NCBI GenBank assembly: GCA_902772705.1
Contig: CACYBR010000150.1
Coordinates: 1 to 32,812 of the forward strand
Direction: 5' to 3'
DNA length: 32,812 bases
Origin: an uncultured Planctomycetota bacterium
GTDB taxonomy: Bacteria; Planctomycetota; Planctomycetia; Pirellulales; Thermoguttaceae
Below the pieces are notes generated by a model. That model was given only the letters and a program-made list of their open reading frames with translations. It was not told the origin of the DNA and searched no databases. How positions within the stretch are numbered: position 1 is the stretch's first letter; every line of letters begins with the position of its first letter. The translations under genes and the position numbers were made by a program. Below, piece after piece: positions 1 through 7,726 of the stretch.

Positions 1-1377
1 GAACTGGGCAGCTTCTCATGCAACCTCGAACTTCTCAATAATCTTCAAACCGCGACCCTTGAATCGTACCGTAACAATTTCGTCGCCGGCTATCCGACCG
101 ACTGTCCGCACCGTGAAAAGAACGGTTGGACGGGCGACGCGCAGCTCGCGTGCGAACTTGCTCAATATAACTTTGAAAACACCGCCGGGTACGAAAAGTG
201 GCTTGACGATATTGTCGACGAACAGCGTCCCGACGGAAATCTTGCCGCTATCATTCCGTCCGGCGACTGGGGCTATCCGTGGGGCAACGGTCCTGCATGG
301 GATTCTTCGCTCGTTATGATTCCGTGGTACGTTTATGTTTATCGCGGCGATCGTAAGATTCTCGAAGATTCCTTTGACGCGATGAAGAAGTATGTCGACT
401 ACATGACGTCTCGCGCTCATGAGAACGGACTCGTTAACCATGGCCTCGGCGACTGGGTTTTCGCCAAGACGAACACCCCTGTCGAGGTTACGTCGACGGG
501 CTACTACTATCTCGACACGAAGATTGTCGCGCAAACCGCGAAAATTCTCGGCAAGACGGAGGATTTTGAAAAGTATTCGGCGCTGGCTCAGAAAATTCGC
601 GACGATTACAACAAGGCTTTGTACAAAGGCGACGGCGTTTACTCCATCAACAGCCAGACGTCCCAGAGCTGCGCTATTCATCAGGGTTTTACGCTTACTC
701 TTCCCGAAGCGGATCAGAAGGCTGTTTTTGAACGGCTGGTAGAGGACGTCGAGAAGGCCGACGGACACTTTGACGTCGGTATCCTTGGCGCGAAGTATAT
801 TCTTCGCACTCTTTCCGAAAACGGACGAACTGATCTCGCGCTACAGCTGATGCTTCAGGAAACGAAGCCCGCTATGTCCGACTGGATCAAGCGCGGCGCA
901 GGAACCCTCTGGGAGGACTGGAACGAGGGTTCTTCTCGTAACCACATCATGTTCGGCGACTTCAGCGCGTGGTTTTATCAATCTCTTGCCGGCGTTAAAC
1001 TTGACGGCGCTCCCTATACGGTTGTTGCCGAGAGCGCTCCTGAAAAGGTCGCGTTTAAGCATTTCGTCGTCGAACCCAAGACCCGTCCGAACGAACTCGC
1101 CGCGCCCGGGTTTGAACCGCTGAAGAACGTCGCCGCTCATTTCGCTTCTCCGTATGGCGACATTATCTCGGCGTGGCGCGTTGACGAGGGACAGACGCTA
1201 TACGCCGTCCTTGTGCCCTTCAACTCCTCCGCGACCATTATTTTGCCCTGCGACGAAAATCAGCAGGCGGAAGTCGTCAATGGAGAAGGCGCGGTCAGAG
1301 TGGACGGCGCGCGTTCAGACGCGGTCGTCTACGAAGTTGGCTCCGGCGCGTGGACTTTCTGCGTCTCCGATAAGTGA
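1..1377 (+). CDS. Alpha-L-rhamnosidase (GH78), C-terminal part; 5' end outside the window
   Basis: The frame is open from base 1 and gives 458 residues; GH78 enzymes are usually 900-1000 residues, so the N-terminal sandwich domains lie upstream of the window. The enzyme would hydrolyse terminal alpha-L-rhamnose from plant or microbial glycans by inversion. The (alpha/alpha)6-barrel begins near visible residue 30 with the family signature PTDCPHREKNGWTGDA, where Glu39 aligns with the known general acid. The general base is probably Glu305 in the WEDW motif, followed by a conserved stretch ending in FGDFSAWFYQ. A C-terminal beta-sandwich (about residues 345-455) matches the usual Bac_rhamnosid_C domain. 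The acid loop is one residue shorter than the common DCPQRDERLGW form. A perfect terminator follows, then a symporter that may take up the released sugar. Recognition of GH78 is firm; the exact substrate is inferred. Confidence 0.9.
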   Translation, partial: ELGSFSCNLELLNNLQTATLESYRNNFVAGYPTDCPHREKNGWTGDAQLACELAQYNFENTAGYEKWLDDIVDEQRPDGNLAAIIPSGDWGYPWGNGPAWDSSLVMIPWYVYVYRGDRKILEDSFDAMKKYVDYMTSRAHENGLVNHGLGDWVFAKTNTPVEVTSTGYYYLDTKIVAQTAKILGKTEDFEKYSALAQKIRDDYNKALYKGDGVYSINSQTSQSCAIHQGFTLTLPEADQKAVFERLVEDVEKADGHFDVGILGAKYILRTLSENGRTDLALQLMLQETKPAMSDWIKRGAGTLWEDWNEGSSRNHIMFGDFSAWFYQSLAGVKLDGAPYTVVAESAPEKVAFKHFVVEPKTRPNELAAPGFEPLKNVAAHFASPYGDIISAWRVDEGQTLYAVLVPFNSSATIILPCDENQQAEVVNGEGAVRVDGARSDAVVYEVGSGAWTFCVSDK

Positions 1378-1411
1378 CTCGTCGACGTTTTTAGCGATCC
1401 AAACTCTTTGA

Positions 1412-1447
1412 ATAAAGACGACGCGTTGTAAGACGCGTCGTCTTTAT
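1412..1447. terminator. Strong hairpin after the rhamnosidase gene
   Basis: The arms 1412-1425 and 1434-1447 pair over 14 bp without mismatch around an 8-base loop, with A-rich and T-rich ends. It lies 35 bases after the rhamnosidase stop and ends 34 bases before the preferred symporter start. It probably terminates or attenuates transcription before the symporter. An upstream ATG at 1446 lies inside the right arm and is therefore an unlikely start codon. Confidence 0.75.
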
Positions 1448-1481
1448 GACGATAATTAAATCTTCACAAGCGAGAGATCTA

Positions 1482-3299
1482 ATGGCAAATCTCCATACCA
1501 TTGACTATGTCGTGTTGATATTCTTCTTTATATCAACGCTTTACATTGGCTGGCGCACCATGCGTAAAGCGGGGAAGGACTCCTCTGAATTCTTCCTCTC
1601 TGGTCGAGCTACCCCGTGGTGGCTTCTGGGGTTCTCCCTTGTTGCGACGACGTTTGCCGCCGACACGCCGAACTTTGTGACCAACGTAGTTCGTACTCAG
1701 GGCGTTGCCGGAAACTGGGTCTGGTGGGCGTTTCTTCCGACCGGTTTAACGACGGTCTTTATTTACGCCAAGTTATGGCGCAAGCTTGGCGTCATGACGG
1801 ATATCGAATTTTATGAGTCGCGTTATAGCGGAAAATCGGGCGCGTTCGTTCGCGGTTTCCGCACCCTTTACCTGGGGTTGTGTGTCAACACGCTGATTAT
1901 GGCAAACGTAACTCTTGCGATCATCAAGATCTTTGGCGTTATGCTTGGCTTTACTCAGCTTCAGACGCTTCTGATTTCGGGTACGGTAACCGTGCTCTTT
2001 ACAATGATTGGCGGTTTTTCGGCGGTTCTCTGGGCCGACTTCGTGCTGTTTATCATTGCGATGGCTGGAAGTATTGCGGCGGCAGTCGTGGCCGTGCAAC
2101 TGCCTGAAGTAGGCGGTCTTCATGCTCTTGTTACGCACCCCGCCGTGGTTGACAAACTTTCTGTTATGCCGGACTTCCATGATCCGATGGCGATTGTGAC
2201 GTTGCTGGTCGTTCCCCTTATGATTCAGTGGTGGAGCGCGTGGTATCCGGGAGCTGAACCGGGCGGCGGCAGTTACACGGCTCAGCGTATGCTAGCCGCC
2301 AAGACGCCTGGCCACGCCGTTGGCGCGACGCTCTTTTTTAACGTTTGCCATTATGCGGTTCGACCCTGGCCGTGGATTCTCGTCGCCCTTGCGTCGATCA
2401 TCATTTTCCCGAATCTTGACGCGCTCGCGGAGGCGTTCCCGAATATTCCGGCGGATAAGGTTAAAGACGACCTGGCCTATCCCGCGATGATGACGCTTCT
2501 GCCTCCGGGAATTTTCGGCGTGGTTGTCGCGTCGCTCTTTGCCGCATATATGTCGACAATCGCGACGCACCTGAATCTTGGTTCGTCCTACATGGTCAAC
2601 GACTTCTATAAGAGATTCGTCAATAAAGACGCTTCTGAAAAGAAGCTCGTCCTGATCGGTCGAATCTGGACCGTCGTCTTCATGATCCTCGCGTGCTTTG
2701 TGGCGATTAAGCTTGAAAGCGCGCTTGACGCGTTCCAGATTATTCTTTCAATCGGCGCGGGCACGGGGCTCCTATTCCTGTTACGCTGGTTCTGGTGGCG
2801 TCTCAACGCGTACAGCGAGATTGCCGCAATGTGCATTGCCCTGCCGCTTGCATGTTTCTTTAAATTCTATGAATTTCCGGAAGAAACGCTTCTCTCAAAT
2901 CCAAGCATCCAACTTGTCGTGAGCGTTTTGTTGACGACGATTGGCTGGCTTCTTGTAACGTTCCTGACGCCTCCTGACGATAAGGAAACGCTCCGAGAAT
3001 TTGTTCGTAAGACGCGCGCGGGCGGACCCGGCTGGAAAAAGGTCTACGAAGACGCCGCGAAGGAAGGAATTGTCCTTGAAGGGGCGAATGACAAGTGGCC
3101 TGTTCCGATGGGAATCCTTTGTAGCGTTATTGGGTGCGTGGCAATCTACGCGGCGCTTTTCTGCACGGGCGCTTACCTCTATGGTCAGTGGCTCGCGGGA
3201 ACGATCCTTTTGGCGATTGCCGCCGTCTTTAGCGGGCTTCTCTTCGTTTTCTGGAGGAAGATGGAAAAGCTCTCCCCAAGTTCCGACGAGACGAACTGA
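1482..3299 (+). CDS. Sodium:solute symporter (SSS family)
   Basis: An integral membrane protein of 605 residues that would import a sugar or other small solute with Na+. The N-terminus carries the first SSS helix, then the family's conserved region with SGRATPWWLLGFS and ATTFAADTPNFV (roughly residues 38-65). More than ten further hydrophobic segments follow, with a charged cytoplasmic loop after about residue 500 (TPPDDKETLREFVRKTRAGG) that is common in planctomycete and Bacteroidetes SSS proteins. I chose ATG 1482, preceded by a GAGAG-like ribosome site, over ATG 1446, which lies in the upstream hairpin; the longer form would be 617 residues. Its place between a rhamnosidase and a sialidase suggests import of a released monosaccharide, but SSS sequences do not reveal substrate by eye, so rhamnose, sialic acid and others remain possible. 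Confidence 0.9.
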   Translation: MANLHTIDYVVLIFFFISTLYIGWRTMRKAGKDSSEFFLSGRATPWWLLGFSLVATTFAADTPNFVTNVVRTQGVAGNWVWWAFLPTGLTTVFIYAKLWRKLGVMTDIEFYESRYSGKSGAFVRGFRTLYLGLCVNTLIMANVTLAIIKIFGVMLGFTQLQTLLISGTVTVLFTMIGGFSAVLWADFVLFIIAMAGSIAAAVVAVQLPEVGGLHALVTHPAVVDKLSVMPDFHDPMAIVTLLVVPLMIQWWSAWYPGAEPGGGSYTAQRMLAAKTPGHAVGATLFFNVCHYAVRPWPWILVALASIIIFPNLDALAEAFPNIPADKVKDDLAYPAMMTLLPPGIFGVVVASLFAAYMSTIATHLNLGSSYMVNDFYKRFVNKDASEKKLVLIGRIWTVVFMILACFVAIKLESALDAFQIILSIGAGTGLLFLLRWFWWRLNAYSEIAAMCIALPLACFFKFYEFPEETLLSNPSIQLVVSVLLTTIGWLLVTFLTPPDDKETLREFVRKTRAGGPGWKKVYEDAAKEGIVLEGANDKWPVPMGILCSVIGCVAIYAALFCTGAYLYGQWLAGTILLAIAAVFSGLLFVFWRKMEKLSPSSDETN

Positions 3300-3350
3300 T
3301 AGGACAAGGCCGTTTGGCGCTTCATCCTATATTTCCCTTTGTTGAGGCGT

Positions 3351-3390
3351 AAAAAAACCGGTCGAGTCGTTTGACTCGGCCGGTTTTTTT
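3351..3390. terminator. Bidirectional terminator between symporter and sialidase
   Basis: Arms 3351-3368 and 3373-3390 pair over 18 bp with one G-T wobble and a 4-base loop. The stem starts with seven A and ends with seven T, so it reads as an intrinsic terminator on both strands. It sits 52 bases after the symporter stop and 36 bases beyond the sialidase stop. Confidence 0.9.
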
Positions 3391-3394
3391 GATT

Positions 3395-3420
3395 GGACAA
3401 ATGAGAAGGACAAATGAGAA
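3395..3420. repeat. 13-bp perfect tandem duplication
   Basis: The unit GGACAAATGAGAA occurs twice in direct succession (3395-3407 and 3408-3420), between the shared terminator and the sialidase stop codon. It looks like a recent slippage or duplication product. No function is evident. Confidence 0.8.
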
Positions 3421-3425
3421 GAGGA

Positions 3426-5000
3426 TTATTTTGCGTCAGGAATTTCGGAAAGTTTGACGCGCTGGAAGATTAGCCCTCCGGAGGTTTCGTAAAGAACGCC
3501 CAACGTTTCGGAATCGATCTTTACGAGCGCAGAATATCCCAGTCCTGAGGGACGGTAAAGCGTGAGCTCTCGAGACCAGGTCTGTCCCTCGTCTTCACTT
3601 AAGCGAAGAGTCATGTCCACGCGCGCCGTCTGGGACTTCGGATTCATGAACGCCAGAATATTGCAATCGTCTCCGTCGACCGTAGACTTGACGCGAATCA
3701 GGCTTCCCTGACATACGGGCTCAACGAGCGCTTTGCCGGAGGTTGGATGTTCCGTCCATGTTTTTCCGAGATCTTTAGTTGTCGCGACGGAACGAAATTT
3801 TTCCTTAAAGTGACGCATATTGAGCATCAGCGAACCGTCGTTAAGCTCGACGACCTGAGCTTCGCAAGTATCAGGGTGAGCGCCGGATCCAACCTTCCAT
3901 GTCTTTCCCTTGTCGTCGCTCCATATCAACGTTGCAAACCATTTTCCGCTCGCGTCGGCATACTGCGCGGGGATAACGAATTTTCCATCTCGCAGAACGA
4001 CGCCGGTTCCCGGCCCCTGATAGAAGTGTCGCCAATCCATGCCGGGTGCGGCTTCGTTCGTGATATCACGAGGTTCGCTCCATGTTTTTCCTTCGTCGTC
4101 GCTGTAGGCGATTACAAATCTGGGAGAGGTTCCCATTTTAAGTCCGGGACTGGAAGTCCAGACGCCCAAACCGTTGTGTCCCCATAGCGCGGCGACCCAA
4201 ACGCGATTGGTTTCCGGATCGACAAGGACGCACGGGTCGCCGACGCCCTCTTTTTCGGGTTCTTCGCCCTTCATGTCGAGTACGGTCGTCATTTTTTCCC
4301 ACGTTTTGCCTCCGTCGAGACTGCGACTGCACATGACGTCGATATCGGCGGGCAAATCGGGAAACCCCTTCCAGCGCGCGTCATAGACCGCGAGCAAAGC
4401 TCCGCTGGCCGTTTGCGCGAGCGCGGGAATTCGATACTGGGCGACGCCGTCCCAGCCCGAGTCGCGCACCAGAACGCCGAAGCGGTATTCAATCGGCTTG
4501 GCGTCGCAGGAAACGGTTTGATCGCCCGTTCGGATCGACTTAACGCCAATTTCGACGGTTGTCTCTGGGCCCGCAAGAGTCGATGGAACCGCCCAAATCG
4601 AGAGTTCGCCGCCCTGCGCAAGGAGCGTCTTATCGTCGATGGGAATAGGAATCTGAGTCGCTTTTGTCGGACGGTTCCAGTCAGCGTCAAAGATTCCATT
4701 TGCGTCGAAATACCCCACGACGTTGTCGCCGACACGAGCTTCCAGTCGGCTGAGATATTTCGGTTCGGAGACTGTCAGCAGAACGTCGTCAGGGGCGCCG
4801 GCGACGTCAAACGCCTGAACTTTTGTCGCGCGTGAATCGCCGTTGGCGCAAACGACAATTGGCGTTGGAGCCGCGTTGATTTTAAGCGCGACGCTTTCAA
4901 TCGTCTGGGCTTGGGAGGGGATGGGACAAAACGTCAGAATCGCCGACGCCAACACCCATGGCGTTCCCTTATGAAGCAGAGACAGGATTCCTTTTTTCAT
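3426..5000 (-). CDS. Exo-alpha-sialidase (GH33) with N-terminal sialidase-associated domain
   Basis: A secreted neuraminidase of 524 residues that would cleave terminal sialic acids from glycoconjugates. The start at 5000 is supported by an AGGAG ribosome site and an immediate signal peptide (residues 1-32); an upstream in-frame ATG at 5051 lies between the promoter candidate and this site and adds a non-signal extension. Residues 35-170 form a beta domain resembling BNR_assoc_N. The six-bladed propeller follows with the YRIP motif (Arg190), a probable acid/base Asp near 215, further triad arginines near 396 and 460-466, Tyr489 as likely nucleophile and Glu505 in VLYE. Five Asp-boxes of the S-x-D-x-G-x-T-W type are visible near 227, 300, 361, 408 and 468. 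The combination indicates a complete catalytic GH33 rather than a bare BNR protein. It converges on the symporter. Confidence 0.92.
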   Translation of the reverse strand: MKKGILSLLHKGTPWVLASAILTFCPIPSQAQTIESVALKINAAPTPIVVCANGDSRATKVQAFDVAGAPDDVLLTVSEPKYLSRLEARVGDNVVGYFDANGIFDADWNRPTKATQIPIPIDDKTLLAQGGELSIWAVPSTLAGPETTVEIGVKSIRTGDQTVSCDAKPIEYRFGVLVRDSGWDGVAQYRIPALAQTASGALLAVYDARWKGFPDLPADIDVMCSRSLDGGKTWEKMTTVLDMKGEEPEKEGVGDPCVLVDPETNRVWVAALWGHNGLGVWTSSPGLKMGTSPRFVIAYSDDEGKTWSEPRDITNEAAPGMDWRHFYQGPGTGVVLRDGKFVIPAQYADASGKWFATLIWSDDKGKTWKVGSGAHPDTCEAQVVELNDGSLMLNMRHFKEKFRSVATTKDLGKTWTEHPTSGKALVEPVCQGSLIRVKSTVDGDDCNILAFMNPKSQTARVDMTLRLSEDEGQTWSRELTLYRPSGLGYSALVKIDSETLGVLYETSGGLIFQRVKLSEIPDAK

Positions 5001-5060
5001 GAGACGCTCCTGTAAAAGTACTGAATGTCCACGCGGCTCGATTTCGTCCACGTCGCCCGT

Positions 5061-5089
5061 ATTTTATCCGAGAGGAGAAGCGTCGGCAA
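5061..5089 (-). promoter_or_regulatory. Sigma70-like promoter of the sialidase gene
   Basis: Reading the minus strand, TTGCCG (5089-5084) and TAAAAT (5066-5061) are separated by exactly 17 bases. The start codon follows about 60 bases downstream. An inverted repeat at 5080-5096 (GCGTCG, 5-base loop, CGACGC) overlaps the -35 box and could be an operator, although such CGTC/GACG palindromes arise easily in this genome. Confidence 0.5.
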
Positions 5090-5123
5090 GCGACGCGGCG
5101 ACGTTTGCGAGCGATCGAAAAAA

Positions 5124-5159
5124 AAGCTCCCGACCGCGTCAAGACACGATCGGGAGCTT
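5124..5159 (-). terminator. Terminator of the perR-rubrerythrin operon
   Basis: Arms 5124-5133 and 5150-5159 pair over 10 bp around a 16-base loop. On the minus strand the stem is followed directly by a run of T, as in an intrinsic terminator. It lies 68-103 bases beyond the rubrerythrin stop codon. Confidence 0.8.
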
Positions 5160-5226
5160 ATTGTTCTAATCGGAGCGTCAACGATCTCTATCAGATCGTC
5201 GTGAGCGACGCAGGTTCAATCGCGTT

Positions 5227-5790
5227 TCATTCGCCGAAATAACGCTTCAGAAGACCAACGAAACCAGCTCCGTGACGAGCTTCGTCTTTGGCCATTTCGT
5301 GAACCGTATCGTGGATGGCGTCGTAACCGAGCTTCTTGGCGCGAACCGCGAGCTCAAATTTGCCGGCGCAGGCGCCAGCTTCGGCGTCGGCGCGCATCTT
5401 AAGGTTCGTTTTCGTGTCGGGAACGAGAACCTCGCCGAGGAGTTCCGCAAACTTGGCGGCATGTTCCGCTTCCTCGAAGGCGTAACGCTTGTACGCTTCG
5501 GCGATTTCTGGATATCCCTCGCGTTCCGCCTGACGACTCATGGCGAGGTACATGCCGACCTCGGTGCATTCTCCCGTGAAGTTGGCGCGAAGACCTTCGA
5601 CGACCTCGGCGTCTTCAACTTTGCCGTCTCCGATTGCGTGAACCGTAGCGTAGGTTGGAGCGCCTTCCGCGACGACCTGTTCTTCGAATTTCGAAGCAGG
5701 CGCCTTGCACTGTGGGCAAAACTCGGGAGCGGCGTCGCCTTCGTAAACGTAACCGCAGACCTTGCAGATAAACTTTTTCTTCGTAGACAT
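5227..5790 (-). CDS. Reverse rubrerythrin (N-terminal rubredoxin, C-terminal diiron domain)
   Basis: A cytoplasmic peroxide-reducing protein of 187 residues. The rubredoxin-type Fe(SCys)4 site comes first (Cys9, Cys12, Cys25, Cys28), followed by a four-helix diiron domain with EAEH and EARH metal-ligand motifs near residues 105 and 170. This order is reversed from classical rubrerythrin and matches the clostridial revRbr/NADH peroxidase group, which reduces H2O2 and lets anaerobes survive oxygen. The start at 5790 was chosen because it begins MSTKKKF just before the first Cys pair and has an AAAGGA ribosome site; a longer frame to 5916 would overlap perR and add unrelated residues. It follows perR by 86 bases on the same strand, a classical regulator-target pairing, and ends at its own terminator. 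Confidence 0.92.
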   Translation of the reverse strand: MSTKKKFICKVCGYVYEGDAAPEFCPQCKAPASKFEEQVVAEGAPTYATVHAIGDGKVEDAEVVEGLRANFTGECTEVGMYLAMSRQAEREGYPEIAEAYKRYAFEEAEHAAKFAELLGEVLVPDTKTNLKMRADAEAGACAGKFELAVRAKKLGYDAIHDTVHEMAKDEARHGAGFVGLLKRYFGE

Positions 5791-5876
5791 TAGACAGATC
5801 CTTTCGTGTGTTGCGACGCTTTCGCGTCTGGGAGAGTTCCAAACGTCATAAAGTCTCCAACGTTCAGAAACACCAT

Positions 5877-6335
5877 TTATTCTTTGTTTGCCAAACGAAC
5901 CTCTTTCGCGAGACATTCGTTGCAGATCCCGCGAACTCGGATCTCGGCGCGTTCGATCTTTCCCAACGACCCGACCGCAGCGTCGACCAGCGCCGGCAGT
6001 TCTTCTATCTCAAAGTCGAAAAAACGACCGCATTTCTCGCAGTAGAAGTGGTCGTGACGGTTTGGATTGGCGTCGTATCTTGCCACTACGTCGGGCCGTT
6101 CCAAAAGCGCGACAATTCCATGCGAGGCCAGATCGTTAAGAACGCGATACACGCTCTCTCGCGAAATTGTCGGAAGCTCTTTACGAACCTCTTCCCAGGC
6201 TCTGTCGACTCCCGGATGTTCCGTGTTGCCCCTCAAGTATCGATAAACTGCTAAACGCGGAGTCGTCAACTTTAGCCCTACGCGATGGCAAAGATCACAG
6301 AATTCCTGAAGAACGTCGTCCTGTTTCTCTTTCAT
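5877..6335 (-). CDS. perR: PerR-type peroxide-sensing repressor (Fur family)
   Basis: A DNA-binding repressor of 152 residues with an N-terminal winged helix (about 1-85) and C-terminal metal/dimer domain. The regulatory metal ligands of Bacillus PerR (His37, Asp85, His91, His93, Asp104) have counterparts here at a constant offset of three: His40, Asp88, His94, His96, Asp107. Asp rather than Glu at the last position favours PerR over Fur. Two CxxC pairs (Cys99/102 and Cys138/141) form the structural zinc site. The start at 6335 has a GGAG ribosome site; a longer frame to 6365 would lack one. It lies immediately upstream of reverse rubrerythrin and probably represses both genes, with peroxide oxidising the His ligands and lifting repression. 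Classification is by residue pattern only. Confidence 0.88.
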   Translation of the reverse strand: MKEKQDDVLQEFCDLCHRVGLKLTTPRLAVYRYLRGNTEHPGVDRAWEEVRKELPTISRESVYRVLNDLASHGIVALLERPDVVARYDANPNRHDHFYCEKCGRFFDFEIEELPALVDAAVGSLGKIERAEIRVRGICNECLAKEVRLANKE

Positions 6336-6359
6336 TGAATCACTCCAAATGTTTTTCAG

Positions 6360-6385
6360 ATACAAATAAGTTTAACATACAAATA
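6360..6385. repeat. Paired 9-bp direct repeats, candidate PerR operator
   Basis: ATACAAATA occurs at 6360-6368 and 6377-6385, 17 bp apart start to start. The copies lie in the spacer and just downstream of the -10 box of the perR promoter. Position and AT content fit an autoregulatory operator, but the arrangement is direct rather than the inverted Per-box of Bacillus, so the assignment is an inference. Confidence 0.4.
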
Positions 6386-6396
6386 GAATATTTCAA
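6369..6396 (-). promoter_or_regulatory. Promoter of the perR-rubrerythrin operon
   Basis: On the minus strand TTGAAA (6396-6391) and TAAACT (6374-6369) are separated by 16 bases. The region is unusually AT-rich for this window and lies 34 bases upstream of the perR start. Two direct repeats flank or overlap the -10 box (separate entry). Confidence 0.45.
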
Positions 6397-6526
6397 TAGT
6401 CCTGAAAAAGTTTTTTGAAGATCGACGTCTCTTCATGTTGAAAATGCGCGTTATTTTTTGCTTTCCGTCGATAATTTTTCCGCGGGAAGATCGTCGTTTT
6501 GGCGTTCACGACGCGACTCACTTTGC

Positions 6527-6555
6527 TTGATTTGGAGCCGCGGGGCTTTTATAAT
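6527..6555 (+). promoter_or_regulatory. Sigma70-type promoter of the GH43 gene
   Basis: TTGATT (6527-6532) and a consensus TATAAT (6550-6555) are separated by exactly 17 bases. Transcription would begin near 6562, leaving a leader of about 70 bases before the GH43 start. It is one of the two best promoter matches in the window. The rest of 6397-6632 shows no other gene. Confidence 0.75.
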
Positions 6556-6632
6556 GGGAGCGTCCTTTTACGAAAGGGGTTTTGTCTGAACAGCGTGCTG
6601 TTGCCAGAGTTTTATAAGGGGCTTTGCCTGTA

Positions 6633-7676
6633 ATGAAAGTCAGTAAGACCAACTCTCTTTTAGATTCGACTCGCCCGACGCGACGCGACTTCCTGAAATC
6701 CTGCGCGGTTGCTTCGCTTAGCGCGGCTCTTCTCGCAGACGACTCTCTGTTTGCGGCTGAAGAACGAAAATTTCATAACCCTATTATCGAAGGCGCTTGC
6801 GCCGATCCAGAATGTCTTTTCTCCCGGAAGACTGGACGCGTCTACGTCTATCCGACGTCATCCGGCGGTTTTAGGGCCTGGTCGAGCGACAACCTTGTCG
6901 ACTGGAAATATGAAGGGTTTGTTCTGGCTGCGAAGGATATCCACTGGGAGCGAAGTAAGTTCTGGGCTCCTTCAATCATGGAGAAGCAGGTCGGAGAAAA
7001 CGAATACAAGTACTACTTCTACTACTGCGCCAACGAGAAGCTTGGCGTTGCCGTGGGCGACGACCCTACAGGACCTTTCACCGACGCTGGCGAGATTGTC
7101 GGGCACGATTTGCATCCGCAGGGACGTCCCGGCGTGGAGATTGATCCGTTCGCGTTCCACGATCCGGTTTCGGGTAAGGATTATCTTTATTGGGGCAACT
7201 CGTATCTTTGCGTCGCTGAGTTAAACGACGATTATACGTCGATCAATCGCGAAACGATCAAAGATATTACTCCTCCCAATTTCTTTGAAGGAACCTACGT
7301 ATTCTATCGTAATGATCGATATTATCTCACCTGGTCGAAGAACGACACGCGAGACCCGAATTATCAGGTCTGGGTTGCGACGTCTGACTCGCCGCTTGGC
7401 CCGTTCGTGAGTCCTGAAAAGGATCCGATTATCCTCTCGAAACGTCCAGAAAAGAATATTCTTGGACCGGGACATCATTCGTTTCTTTTCCTGCCCAACG
7501 GCGAGAACTATATTTTCTATCACCGCATTATTCAGCCGCAAGCGCCTGGCGGATGGGGGCGTGAAACGTGCCTCGATCGTTTCGAATTCGCTTCTGACGG
7601 TTCGATTCCACCTATTGAGCCGACTCTTGAAGGCGTTTCGACTCCCGTCGATCTTAAGAGCATGGTCCCGCGTTGA
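6633..7676 (+). CDS. Exported GH43-type five-bladed propeller glycosidase
   Basis: A 347-residue enzyme, probably an arabinofuranosidase/xylosidase-like hydrolase. A Tat signal begins with RRDFLK (Arg17, Arg18) and ends near residue 42, so it is exported folded. The three GH43 carboxylates are readable: Asp58 in ADPE (general base), Asp171 in EIDPFAF (pKa modulator) and Glu219 in FFEGTYVFYR (general acid). I chose ATG 6633, with AAGGGG about 11 bases upstream, over TTG 6624, whose spacing to that site would be too short. It is the first gene after a clear promoter, and the GH32-like gene follows 50 bases later on the same strand, probably co-transcribed. Family membership is strong; the exact sugar specificity cannot be read from sequence. 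Confidence 0.87.
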   Translation: MKVSKTNSLLDSTRPTRRDFLKSCAVASLSAALLADDSLFAAEERKFHNPIIEGACADPECLFSRKTGRVYVYPTSSGGFRAWSSDNLVDWKYEGFVLAAKDIHWERSKFWAPSIMEKQVGENEYKYYFYYCANEKLGVAVGDDPTGPFTDAGEIVGHDLHPQGRPGVEIDPFAFHDPVSGKDYLYWGNSYLCVAELNDDYTSINRETIKDITPPNFFEGTYVFYRNDRYYLTWSKNDTRDPNYQVWVATSDSPLGPFVSPEKDPIILSKRPEKNILGPGHHSFLFLPNGENYIFYHRIIQPQAPGGWGRETCLDRFEFASDGSIPPIEPTLEGVSTPVDLKSMVPR

Positions 7677-7726
7677 CGTCTGAGGGGATTGTTTATTTCC
7701 GTTCTGCGAGCTTTAGAGACAGCGTT

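Noticed and set aside
3395..3420. CRISPR or longer repeat array
   Set aside because: Only two adjacent 13-bp copies exist, with no spacers. It is a simple tandem duplication.
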